From DTU018 sp029550685 (GTDB lineage: Bacteria > Bacillota > Syntrophomonadia > Syntrophomonadales > Syntrophomonadaceae): a DNA stretch of 10,934 bases. The stretch covers positions 1-10,934 of the forward strand of contig DAONVO010000077.1 in the NCBI GenBank assembly GCA_035412805.1, read 5' to 3'. A program made the translations under genes and the position numbers. Positions 1 through 6,303 of this stretch are shown here, piece by piece (positions within the stretch are counted from its first letter, which is position 1; each line of letters opens with the position of its first letter). The notes beneath the pieces were generated by a model. It saw nothing but the letters and a program-made list of their open reading frames with translations, ran no database searches and was not told the DNA's origin.

Positions 1-4
1 AGCC

Positions 5-140
5 GTTGCAACCCACGGCGAAACTGAGGGCTGCGAAGCGGAGCGAGAAACAGGATGTTTCGAGCAGCGAGGACTGAGTGCATGGATGCCGAATTCCAAG
101 CGGTCCGCTTCGCACCGAAGTAAGCCGATGGGTTGCAGGC
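5..140. repeat. Nested inverted-repeat element
   Basis: Several arms pair in a nested way. GCAACCCACGGC at 8-19 matches GCCGATGGGTTGC at 124-136 with one extra base. GCGAAGCGGA at 33-42 is perfectly complementary to TCCGCTTCGC at 104-113. GAAAC at 47-51 pairs with GTTTC at 57-61 around an AGGAT loop. Alternative pairings also exist, for example AAGCGG/CCGCTT at 98-110 and TTCCAAG (94-100) with CTTGGAA (148-154). This could be a dispersed palindromic repeat or a structured RNA; the sequence alone does not decide. Copy number in the genome cannot be seen from the window. Confidence 0.5.
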
Positions 141-160
141 GAGGAGTCTTGGAACGAGCC

Positions 161-187
161 GGCTAATACCCCTCCAGGCTAACACCC
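161..187. repeat. Short imperfect direct repeat, GGCTAAYACCC twice
   Basis: GGCTAATACCC at 161-171 recurs as GGCTAACACCC at 177-187, so the repeat unit is 16 bases. GCTAAC at 178-183 can also pair with GTTAGC at 200-205. It lies between the structured element and the REP-like palindrome and may be part of the same composite repeat. Confidence 0.4.
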
Positions 188-214
188 TGCCAAGCCGTGG
201 TTAGCGTAGAAAAA

Positions 215-250
215 GAGATTGCCACGCGCTGCGCGCTCGCAATGACAATT
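215..250. repeat. REP-like palindrome (ATTGC ... GCAAT)
   Basis: ATTGC at 218-222 and GCAAT at 239-243 are perfect inverted arms around a GCGC-rich core (GCGC-T-GCGC). The overall pattern, a GAGATTGCC start and a GCAATGAC end on this strand, resembles a short palindromic repeat found dispersed between genes in many bacterial genomes. That resemblance is from memory. It is likely a repeat rather than a functional site for the neighbouring operon. Confidence 0.5.
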
Positions 251-313
251 AAGGAATTCTTTTTTATGCGATGACAGCGAAGGCCCTTTTCACAGCAATG
301 ACACTAAAAACAA

Positions 314-342
314 AAAAGGTGCCGTTGTGTGCGGCACCTTTT
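314..342 (-). terminator. Rho-independent terminator of the acd-fixCX-etfBA operon
   Basis: GGTGCCG (318-324) and CGGCACC (332-338) form a perfect 7-bp stem, extended by A/T pairs to 11 bp, with a 7-base loop. Read on the minus strand the stem is followed by six T (312-317). It sits 16 bases beyond the etfA stop codon. The flanking A and T runs would also let it act on plus-strand transcription. Confidence 0.88.
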
Positions 343-358
343 GCCATAAATTGCTCTT

Positions 359-1282
359 TTACAGGGCTTTATTTAAGTCAGCCAGAACTTGCTTGAGATC
401 GGCTGTCAAAATGTAGTCAGACATTTGATTGATGCTGGCATTTTCATCAGTGTTTACCGAGACTATCACCCGGGCATCACGAATACCCACGGTAAACTGT
501 ACTTGTCCGGAAATACCGAACAGTAAAGCTAACTGGGGCTTGCATTTCTTACCGGATAGTCCCACGACGCGCTCTTCCGATAACCACTTCTTGTCGGTGG
601 CCAGCGGTTTGGAGCAGGCCACTTCGCCACCCAATTTGCGAGCCAGTTCTTCGGCCAGGGGCAAATCATCTTTGCTTTCCATGCCCTGTCCTACCGCTAC
701 CAGGATTTCAGCTGCTTCTATGTCTACGCTGTCTCCTTCCTTGCCACGTACTTCCAGTACTTTAACGGCGGAGGGCTGTACATTTACCTGCAGGCTATTT
801 ACACTTCCACCGCTTGCAGCAGCAGCTGCCTCATAGGTCCGGGGGCGAATAGCTATAACCTGGCGGGCAGCGGTAATTGCTTGCGTGGCAACAGTTGCTC
901 CTCCCAGGGCATTGCGCTGGCACTCAATCTGACCGCCATTAACCTGCAGGGCAGTAACATCAGTCAGGCAGCCGGCACCAATTATCTGGGCCAGCCGGCC
1001 GGCATATTCCTTACACCGCCGGTTGGAGGACAGCAATATGGTATCAACCTGTAGTTGTTCAACTGCCTGGGCTAAGGCAGAGGCTACTGCCGCTGCATCG
1101 GCCAGAACCAAATCGGGTTGGTCGATATTATATACTTCTGCTCCCGCATTGGCCAGTTCCTGAGCAGCTTGGCTGTCATTGATCGTGACCGCTTTGATAG
1201 CAGCTGCACCGATCTCCCTGGCTGCAGTAAGCAGTTCCAGAGCCATATTATTCTTGTCACTGAATATTAAAACCGTCGCCAT
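359..1282 (-). CDS. etfA: Electron transfer flavoprotein alpha subunit (EtfA/FixB)
   Basis: Alpha subunit of the FAD-containing electron transfer flavoprotein that pairs with EtfB in the cytoplasm and shuttles electrons between a dehydrogenase and FixC. The N-terminal alpha/beta domain (about 1-185 of 307) is followed by the FAD-binding C-terminal domain, recognisable from VGLSGK (240-245), the GISGQVQ motif (256-262) and the final SDYILTADL. The ATG at 1282 is chosen because AGGAGG at 1291-1296 lies 8 bases upstream. A longer reading frame would begin at a GTG inside that ribosome binding site. The start is 5 bases after the etfB stop, so translation is probably coupled. Oddities: family members usually have Ser-Arg, QTGK and Gln-His at the flavin, where this protein has Ser-Lys (224-225), LSGK and Gln-Phe (262-263). 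It is the last gene of the operon. Confidence 0.93.
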   Translation of the reverse strand: MATVLIFSDKNNMALELLTAAREIGAAAIKAVTINDSQAAQELANAGAEVYNIDQPDLVLADAAAVASALAQAVEQLQVDTILLSSNRRCKEYAGRLAQIIGAGCLTDVTALQVNGGQIECQRNALGGATVATQAITAARQVIAIRPRTYEAAAAASGGSVNSLQVNVQPSAVKVLEVRGKEGDSVDIEAAEILVAVGQGMESKDDLPLAEELARKLGGEVACSKPLATDKKWLSEERVVGLSGKKCKPQLALLFGISGQVQFTVGIRDARVIVSVNTDENASINQMSDYILTADLKQVLADLNKAL

Positions 1283-1287
1283 TTCAA

Positions 1288-2043
1288 TCACCTCCTGATT
1301 ACGCCTTCAGCCTCTAGAGCTTGAATCAGCTCGTCCACAGATTTCACAACCACTTTCTTGCGCTGGGAATCAGGAGCCAAGTTGCTGATGGTTTTCACCG
1401 GGCTCTGGTCAGGCAGTTGGACCTCCAAATCATCCAGTTCCACTACTTCCTTGGGCTTCTTACCGGCTTTCAGTATCTGGGTAACCGACGGTATGCGGGC
1501 TTCGTTAATATCTGACAGCACAGTTATAACCGCCGGCAGACTTACTTCCACTACTTCATGGCAGTCTTCCAGAGAACGAGTAACTGTGGCAGTAGTCCCA
1601 TTCACTTCAAGGCTGCTGGCAAAGGCCACTTGAGGAAGTCCCAGCAGCTCCGCAACCCGCGAACCTACCTGTCCAGAATAATTATCGGCACTTCCTTCTC
1701 CGAAAAGGATCAGATCTACATCTTCCATATTCTTAATAGCAGCCGCCAGTACTTGAGCTACCAGGCTGCTCTCAGCACCTTTGAGCTCATCATCTATAAC
1801 CAGATAGGCTTCATCGGCGCCAGCTGCCAAGGCCTCTTTTATAGTATCTTCAACATTTTCGTCCCCAGCAGAAAGAGCAATTACCTTGCCGCCCTGAGCT
1901 TCCTTAATTAACACCGCTGCTTCCAGCGCATTCTTGTCAATGTTGCCCAGGGTTAAGGGTACATCGTCAAAGACCGGCTGGCGATTGCGGATTCTGATCT
2001 GCTGCAGATCGGGAACCTGTTTTAAGGCTACCACAATATTCAC
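1288..2043 (-). CDS. etfB: Electron transfer flavoprotein beta subunit (EtfB/FixA)
   Basis: Beta subunit of the electron transfer flavoprotein, 251 residues, the usual length for the family. The start MNIVVALKQVPD is the family's nucleotide-binding beginning. The loop from Gly115 through Asp120 to Gln125-Val-Gly matches the pattern G-x4-D-x4-QVG, which in this family contacts the AMP or, in bifurcating forms, a second FAD. The stretch VSLPAVITV (167-175) and the D-x-NE-x-R-x-PS motif (178-186) are the EtfB signature region. The start codon is GTG with AGGAGG at 2053-2058, 9 bases upstream. It lies 42 bases after fixX and 5 bases before etfA. The family is clear. Whether this pair bifurcates electrons from NADH or only carries them singly cannot be settled by eye. 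Confidence 0.94.
   Translation of the reverse strand: MNIVVALKQVPDLQQIRIRNRQPVFDDVPLTLGNIDKNALEAAVLIKEAQGGKVIALSAGDENVEDTIKEALAAGADEAYLVIDDELKGAESSLVAQVLAAAIKNMEDVDLILFGEGSADNYSGQVGSRVAELLGLPQVAFASSLEVNGTTATVTRSLEDCHEVVEVSLPAVITVLSDINEARIPSVTQILKAGKKPKEVVELDDLEVQLPDQSPVKTISNLAPDSQRKKVVVKSVDELIQALEAEGVIRR
1291..1296 (-). promoter_or_regulatory. Ribosome binding site deciding the etfA start
   Basis: AGGAGG read on the minus strand, 8 bases before the ATG at 1282 and overlapping the end of etfB. The alternative upstream GTG (1289-1291) overlaps this motif and so cannot be served by it. Confidence 0.8.
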
Positions 2044-2085
2044 CCTGCAAAACCTCCTTAACGTATTGGTAGATGTATCAGCTGC

Positions 2086-2370
2086 TTAGCCAAAGCGAAA
2101 CTGAACTCCGGCTCCTCCGGTGGGATAATTCCACTCCAAAACCTCGGTACCGCAAGCCACGCGGCAGGTCCCGCATTCCAGGCAGCCGTCAATGGTGAAT
2201 TCCACTTCCCCGGCATCGTTCAGACTGTATAACCCGGCCGGGCAGACTAAAACAGCTTTCTTCAGGCGCGGGTCTTTTTCCATGCCTGCTTTTATACGGA
2301 TATGGGGTTCACTGTCATGCTTAAAGACATCTAATCCCAGTTTGGCTTTCAGCCCCAGTACCTCACTCAT
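2086..2370 (-). CDS. fixX: Ferredoxin-like protein FixX
   Basis: A 94-residue iron-sulphur protein that partners FixC, together equivalent to the membrane-linked ETF:quinone oxidoreductase. Cys43 in the CPAGLY motif and Cys63, Cys66 and Cys69 in GCLECGTCR are the expected ligands of one [4Fe-4S] cluster, by comparison with ETF-ubiquinone oxidoreductase. Cys73 is an additional cysteine also common in FixX. The C-terminal WNYPTGGAGVQFRFG is the family hallmark, slightly changed from the more usual YPRGG. The ATG overlaps the fixC stop in an ATGA arrangement, with GGAAGGTG upstream inside fixC, so the two are translationally coupled. No signal peptide or membrane segment is present, so it should act at the inner membrane face with FixC. 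Confidence 0.95.
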   Translation of the reverse strand: MSEVLGLKAKLGLDVFKHDSEPHIRIKAGMEKDPRLKKAVLVCPAGLYSLNDAGEVEFTIDGCLECGTCRVACGTEVLEWNYPTGGAGVQFRFG

Positions 2371-3653
2371 AGTTTTCTCACCTTCCTAAAATCACCCAGC
2401 ATATCCCACAACTGGCGAATGGTAATGTGCTTTCTGATAGTCGGATAAATCCGGTTCTTGGGACCTGCACCAACTGCATACAGTTCGCTCATTATAGTCG
2501 TTGCCAGCTCTGGATATACAGTAAACAAGCGGGGATTATCCAGAGCCACAGGAGCATCCTTAAAACTCTGGAAGTCTTTCATCACAAAGCTGTCGTTCAG
2601 CAGCAATTCATAAACTGACAGCTGATTAGCCCCATACTGGCCTGTTTCCCGGGCCTTCAATACTGCCTGAGCCGCATAATACCCCGACGCCATGGCATAT
2701 TCCATGCCGCGAACAGTTACGCCAATATTCATGGAGAAGCCTGCTGCATCACCCGCTACCAGAATACCGTTGCCATACAGTTTACTGAACGACTTCAAGC
2801 CACCTTCCGGGATAACATGGGCACTGTACTCCACCGTTTGTCCCCCGCGGATCAGGCTGGCCACTTCCGGACGCAGTTTAAAATCATCCAGCAGGGCTGG
2901 TGCCTGTACCTCAGGTTGGCCATCCATTAAATCTTTTATACCTACTACTATTCCCAAACTAAGACTTTCTTTATTGGTGTAGAGAAAACCGCCGCCAAAT
3001 TTTCCCCGGGTTACCTCACCCATAAACAGCCGAGCGGCCCCTTCATCACCTTCCAAGCCAAAACGATCTTCGATAACAGCTGAATCCAGCTCGATAATTT
3101 CTTTGAAGCCGACTGCAAAATCATGGGGTTTGCCTGGCTTGCGCAGTCCAGCCTTTTCGGCTACCAGGGACAGAACACCATCACAGGCAATTACCACGTC
3201 AGCCCTTAATTCATCGCCACCGGCGCGAACTCCTACTACCTGACCGTTTTCCATGATTACATCATCGACCCGGCTCTTGGTTACCAGCATAGCCCCTTTA
3301 CGCTCAGCCTGTTTGGCCAGCCAGCGATCAAACTTAGCCCGCAGAATACTGTAGCTTTGATAAGGCTCCTGGCGTAGATCCTCGCCGCTATAGCGAACTG
3401 TAAGGGACTTACCTTTGGCCATCAAGGCTACTTCTTCGTGAGCAATAAAGCGTTCCAGAGGCGCCTTTTTCCACAAATCAGGGAACAAATCCCGGATCGG
3501 GTTCAGGTAAATCCGACCGCCGGTTACGTTTTTCGCTCCGGCATAGTCTCCCCGCTCCAGGACCAATACCTCCAGTCCTTCCTGGGCCAGAGTATAGGCT
3601 GCTGCCAGACCAGCCAGACCAGCTCCTACCACAATCACATCGAATTTTTCCAC
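2367..3653 (-). CDS. fixC: FixC-type flavoprotein, ETF:quinone oxidoreductase family
   Basis: FAD-dependent oxidoreductase of 428 residues that accepts electrons from EtfBA and, with FixX, passes them to the quinone pool at the cytoplasmic face of the membrane. The Rossmann motif VVGAGLAG (8-15) with the acidic residue in VLVLERG closes the first FAD half-site. Residues around ACDG (156-159) and VAGDAAGFSMN (299-309) complete FAD binding and are typical of FixC and ETF-QO. The GTG at 3653 is preferred to the GTG at 3659 because GAGGTG at 3662-3667 sits 8 bases before the former but only 2 before the latter. The 4Fe-4S domain fused in mitochondrial ETF-QO is here the separate FixX. A perfect hairpin lies between this gene and the dehydrogenase upstream. 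Confidence 0.93.
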   Translation of the reverse strand: MEKFDVIVVGAGLAGLAAAYTLAQEGLEVLVLERGDYAGAKNVTGGRIYLNPIRDLFPDLWKKAPLERFIAHEEVALMAKGKSLTVRYSGEDLRQEPYQSYSILRAKFDRWLAKQAERKGAMLVTKSRVDDVIMENGQVVGVRAGGDELRADVVIACDGVLSLVAEKAGLRKPGKPHDFAVGFKEIIELDSAVIEDRFGLEGDEGAARLFMGEVTRGKFGGGFLYTNKESLSLGIVVGIKDLMDGQPEVQAPALLDDFKLRPEVASLIRGGQTVEYSAHVIPEGGLKSFSKLYGNGILVAGDAAGFSMNIGVTVRGMEYAMASGYYAAQAVLKARETGQYGANQLSVYELLLNDSFVMKDFQSFKDAPVALDNPRLFTVYPELATTIMSELYAVGAGPKNRIYPTIRKHITIRQLWDMLGDFRKVRKL

Positions 3654-3661
3654 CCACACAG

Positions 3662-3667
3662 CACCTC
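3662..3667 (-). promoter_or_regulatory. Ribosome binding site deciding the fixC start
   Basis: GAGGTG on the minus strand is spaced 8 bases from the GTG at 3653, against 2 bases from the alternative GTG at 3659. The shorter product is therefore more likely. Confidence 0.6.
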
Positions 3668-3681
3668 GCTTTTAAGAAGAA

Positions 3682-3701
3682 AGGGAACCAAGTGGTTCCC
3701 T
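3682..3701 (-). terminator. Hairpin between acyl-CoA dehydrogenase and fixC (attenuator-like)
   Basis: AGGGAACCA (3682-3690) and TGGTTCCCT (3693-3701) are perfect 9-bp arms. On the minus strand the stem is followed by TTCTTCTT, a T-rich but interrupted tail. It starts 15 bases after the dehydrogenase stop codon. It may partly terminate transcription or protect the 3' end of a processed message, giving more dehydrogenase than FixCX/EtfBA. A full terminator splitting the operon cannot be excluded. Confidence 0.6.
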
Positions 3702-3716
3702 AGATTTCCCGGAGGG

Positions 3717-4856
3717 TTAATCCGCTAGGGTTACCCCGGCTACGATCATTTTCTGCATGTCAGCTACGCCTTCTATCTGCGGTCCGATGATGGCGTCCCT
3801 GTAAATCCGGGCAACCTTGTAATCATTCATCAGTCCATATGAACCGTGTATATCCATCGAAATTCTGGCTACCTCTACCATAGTGTCACATACAAAAGTT
3901 TTGGTCAAGGCTGCTTCCTTGGCAAACTGGCGGGGATCTTTAACATTGTTGGCCAGCATTCCCAATCTATAGGTAAGCCAGCGAGCTGCTTCATATTTTA
4001 TAGCCATATCGGCTATCTTTAGTTGAATAGATTGGAACTTGGTGATGGGCTTATCCCGGTGCATTTTCTCCTTAGAGTAGCGCAGACCTTCTTCATATGC
4101 AGCCAGAATACCTCCCAAAGCGGTAGAGCTAACCCCTACTTTTCCAAAGGATATGCCCAGCTGCAGTATGGGATATCCCATGCCTGGTCCAGCCAAAACG
4201 TTTTCTGCAGGTACCTTCACGTCCTTCAGATACACATCCAGCAGCTGCCCGCCGTGCATGCCCATTTTATCCCAGGGCTCAGAGATGGAATAGCCGTCAC
4301 ACCATTTATCCACCAGAAATCCAGTGGGCTTATTAGTTTCGCTATCCACAGCAAATACTACAATTACCCCAGGCCAGTTGGCATTGGATATAAACCGCTT
4401 AGTTCCGTTAAGAATATAATAATCGCCATCTTTAACCGCAGTTGTGGTTAACTGTTTGGGATCAGACCCAGTAGCTGGTTCGGTAAAAGCAAAAGAAGCT
4501 ATTTTTTCTCCTTTGCAGCACGGGGTCATAAATTTCTTTTTCTGATCCTCGGTACCGAAAACGGAAATAGCACTGAGCGCCAGGCAGTGGGCAGACAGAG
4601 TCATGGCTACACCACCGGAAACTCTGGCTATTTGTTCCATGGCCAGTACATATCCATCGTATCCTCCATCAGCTCCACCGTATTCCTCAGGATAAGGAAT
4701 ACCGAAAAGGTCCAATTCAGCCAGTCCTTGAATAATTTCGTCGGGGATCTTGTTCTCCCGGTCAATTTGCTCAGCAACTGGTTCAATATGCTTCTCAGCA
4801 AATTCCCGCGCCATCTGTTGAATCATGAGCTGCTCTTTGCTCAAATTAAAATCCAT
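3717..4856 (-). CDS. Acyl-CoA dehydrogenase
   Basis: FAD enzyme of 379 residues that introduces a trans-2 double bond into an acyl-CoA and hands the electrons to ETF, the first oxidation step of beta-oxidation or its reverse. The N-terminal helical domain is followed by FAFTEPATGSD (122-132), the first family signature, and TKRFISNA (152-159) in the beta domain. The helical C-terminal domain holds IYRDAIIGPQIEG, where Glu362 is at the position of the catalytic base in short- and medium-chain enzymes. Differences from the common family pattern are EGV instead of EGT after the base, and MHRDKP where RxQFGKP is usual. The ATG is supported by GGAGGG 6 bases upstream. It is the first gene of the operon, so its substrate probably sets the operon's purpose. 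Chain length and specificity cannot be read from sequence alone. Confidence 0.92.
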   Translation of the reverse strand: MDFNLSKEQLMIQQMAREFAEKHIEPVAEQIDRENKIPDEIIQGLAELDLFGIPYPEEYGGADGGYDGYVLAMEQIARVSGGVAMTLSAHCLALSAISVFGTEDQKKKFMTPCCKGEKIASFAFTEPATGSDPKQLTTTAVKDGDYYILNGTKRFISNANWPGVIVVFAVDSETNKPTGFLVDKWCDGYSISEPWDKMGMHGGQLLDVYLKDVKVPAENVLAGPGMGYPILQLGISFGKVGVSSTALGGILAAYEEGLRYSKEKMHRDKPITKFQSIQLKIADMAIKYEAARWLTYRLGMLANNVKDPRQFAKEAALTKTFVCDTMVEVARISMDIHGSYGLMNDYKVARIYRDAIIGPQIEGVADMQKMIVAGVTLAD

Positions 4857-4899
4857 ATTTGTCCCTCCCGCTTTTTGCTTATAAAATCATTTTAACATT

Positions 4900-4943
4900 G
4901 AATATTATGTAATGGGAATATTCTTTGTGCGTTTTAATATTCC
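4900..4943. promoter_or_regulatory. GAATATT inverted-repeat boxes, candidate operator
   Basis: GGAATATT (4915-4922) and AATATTCC (4936-4943) are perfect inverted arms whose centres are 21 bases apart, two turns of the helix. A further GAATATT lies at 4900-4906, and 4916-4923 is itself the palindrome GAATATTC. The boxes lie 45-90 bases upstream of the dehydrogenase start and overlap the promoter candidate at 4931-4958. This geometry suits a dimeric repressor, but the region is A/T-rich, so chance is a real alternative. No regulator gene is in the window. Confidence 0.4.
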
Positions 4944-4958
4944 TGCTTTGGTTAGCAA
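4931..4958 (-). promoter_or_regulatory. Weak candidate promoter for the acyl-CoA dehydrogenase operon
   Basis: On the minus strand TTGCTA (4953-4958) and TAAAAC (4931-4936) are 16 bases apart, each matching four of six consensus positions. It lies after the terminator of the VWA gene and before the dehydrogenase. A/T-rich sequence nearby offers other -10 options, for example TAAAAT at 4889-4894 without a good -35. The operon needs a promoter somewhere in 4870-5020, but the exact one is uncertain. Confidence 0.3.
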
Positions 4959-5024
4959 TTTTTTTATTTGAAATTTCTTGCAATTTCGCTATTTACTTGG
5001 GTATCTTGGGCAGAAAATAAATAA

Positions 5025-5052
5025 GGAAGCAAAGATAAAAACCTTTGCTTCC
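5025..5052 (-). terminator. Rho-independent terminator after the MoxR/VWA unit
   Basis: GGAAGCAAAG (5025-5034) and CTTTGCTTCC (5043-5052) are perfect 10-bp arms with an 8-base loop. On the minus strand the stem is followed by TTATTTATTTT. It lies 17 bases after the VWA gene stop and separates this unit from the dehydrogenase operon. Confidence 0.85.
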
Positions 5053-5069
5053 CGGCAATAGGCTATACC

Positions 5070-6278
5070 CTATACCTTAGCTGGTTTGCGGCTTCGCAAA
5101 GCCAGAATAGCTCTTTCGAGACCATCCACAGTCAGCTCTTCCATGGGAAAAATCTCACCAATCTTGCGAATGGTCCAGGCACCATCCGTCCAATCCCAGT
5201 AGTCCTTGGGAATTGGGTTTAACCAGACCGAGTATTCAAAATGACTGCGCAGCCTTTGTAACCAATGTAAGCCAGGCTTATCGTTGTACAGCCCCCACTC
5301 AATCACTCCGCCAATGCGAGTTAGTTCCGAAGGAGCCATACTGGCATCACCCACGATGATCACCCGGTAATCGGGGCTGTAGGTTCTGAGAATATACTCC
5401 GTATCGGTGTAGTTATCCAAAGTACAGTGGGGATCATGGAACATCCAATCATAGATACAATTGTGAAAATAAAAAGTTTTCAAATCCTTAAAGTGATTGG
5501 AACGATTCACCGCTGTAAACAACTGGTTACATAATCTGGTGTAAGTAACCATAGATCCCCCTGCGTCCATAAGCAGGAGTACTTTTATAGAATTTTCCCG
5601 GGGACGCTCCCACACCAGTTCCAGCCGCCCGGCATTATTGCAAGTTTTATCTACGGTAGCATCCAGGTCCAGTTCGGTAGCTTCGCCCTCCAGCCGGCTG
5701 GTAAACTGGCGAAGTTTGCGCAAGGCTACCTGAAACTGCCTCACTCCCAAAGTCTCATCGGTACGAAATTCCTGGAAGCGGCGCATACCAGCCACTTTAA
5801 CCGCCGATAAATTGCGGGATTCTCCGCCTATACGTATTCCCCCTGGATGGTATCCGGAATGCCCAAAGGGAGAGGTACCCCCGGTACCAATCCAATAATT
5901 GCCGCCGTGATGCTCTTCATCCTGTTCGGCCAGCCTTTCTTCCAGCATACGCTTTAATTCATCCAAATCCAGCTGGTGATGCTTGCGGCGCATTTCTTCG
6001 GTTATTTCCAGAGGCGGCAGCTCTTTGTCCAGCCACTCCCATATCTTGTCCGGTAATCCTTCCGGGGTATCTACGTCTTTAAAAAAGGAAGCAAAAGCCA
6101 TATCAAAGCGATCATAATGGGCCTCGGTTTTTACCAGAAGAGCCCGGCTCAGGTAATAGAATCCGGTCAGGCTGGAGCCGGCCATCCCGGCCTCCAGAGC
6201 TTCCAATACGGTCTGCCATTCATTTAAGGAGACCGGTACACCGAAATTCTTGAGGGTATAAAAAAAGTTGGTGAACAT
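5070..6278 (-). CDS. CoxE-like VWA domain protein
   Basis: A 402-residue protein of the CoxE-like von Willebrand factor A family, whose members usually work with a MoxR AAA+ ATPase in assembling or activating enzyme complexes. Residues 1-120 are helical and charged. Residues 125-152 form a Gly/Tyr/His-rich linker containing GTGGTSPFGHSG, a recognisable family stretch. The VWA domain begins near 230 with IKVLLLMDAGGSM. There Asp238 and Ser242 are at metal-site positions, but the middle Ser of the classical DxSxS is Gly, as in several CoxE-like proteins. VIIVGDASM (307-314) is a later strand of the same fold. It has no signal peptide or membrane helix and so is cytoplasmic. The ATG follows GGAAGG. 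It is 25 bases downstream of the ATPase gene and surely cotranscribed. The target complex is unknown. Confidence 0.85.
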   Translation of the reverse strand: MFTNFFYTLKNFGVPVSLNEWQTVLEALEAGMAGSSLTGFYYLSRALLVKTEAHYDRFDMAFASFFKDVDTPEGLPDKIWEWLDKELPPLEITEEMRRKHHQLDLDELKRMLEERLAEQDEEHHGGNYWIGTGGTSPFGHSGYHPGGIRIGGESRNLSAVKVAGMRRFQEFRTDETLGVRQFQVALRKLRQFTSRLEGEATELDLDATVDKTCNNAGRLELVWERPRENSIKVLLLMDAGGSMVTYTRLCNQLFTAVNRSNHFKDLKTFYFHNCIYDWMFHDPHCTLDNYTDTEYILRTYSPDYRVIIVGDASMAPSELTRIGGVIEWGLYNDKPGLHWLQRLRSHFEYSVWLNPIPKDYWDWTDGAWTIRKIGEIFPMEELTVDGLERAILALRSRKPAKV

Positions 6279-6303
6279 AGGTATCCTTCCTATATGTTTA
6301 TAT

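Larger units (their letters stand above)
1..358. other. Gene-free intergenic stretch with repeat-like structured DNA
   Basis: No convincing coding frame, tRNA or rRNA is visible here. The stretch contains a nested inverted-repeat element (about 1-140), a pair of short direct repeats (161-187), a REP-like palindrome (about 215-250), degenerate copies of GCRATGACA at 239, 268 and 295, and the terminator that closes the etf operon (314-342). The base composition of 1-165 is G/purine-rich and differs from the neighbouring coding DNA, as expected of a dispersed non-coding repeat. The left end may be cut by the window edge. Confidence 0.7.

Noticed and set aside
1..160. tRNA, riboswitch or group II intron end in the left structured region
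   Set aside because: No cloverleaf, no anticodon arm and no intron domain V pattern is visible, and no gene lies immediately downstream on the plus strand for a riboswitch to control.
239..303. Possible CRISPR-like array from GCRATGACA copies at regular 27-29 base steps
   Set aside because: The shared part is only 9 bases with variation, there are only three copies, and no cas gene is nearby.
429..836. Plus-strand open frame opposite etfA
   Set aside because: It lies wholly inside a strongly supported gene on the other strand, has no ribosome binding site of note, and its product is Ser/Thr/Ala-rich with no motif.
4023..4451. Plus-strand open frame opposite the acyl-CoA dehydrogenase
   Set aside because: A mirror frame of a conserved gene; the product shows no recognisable domain.
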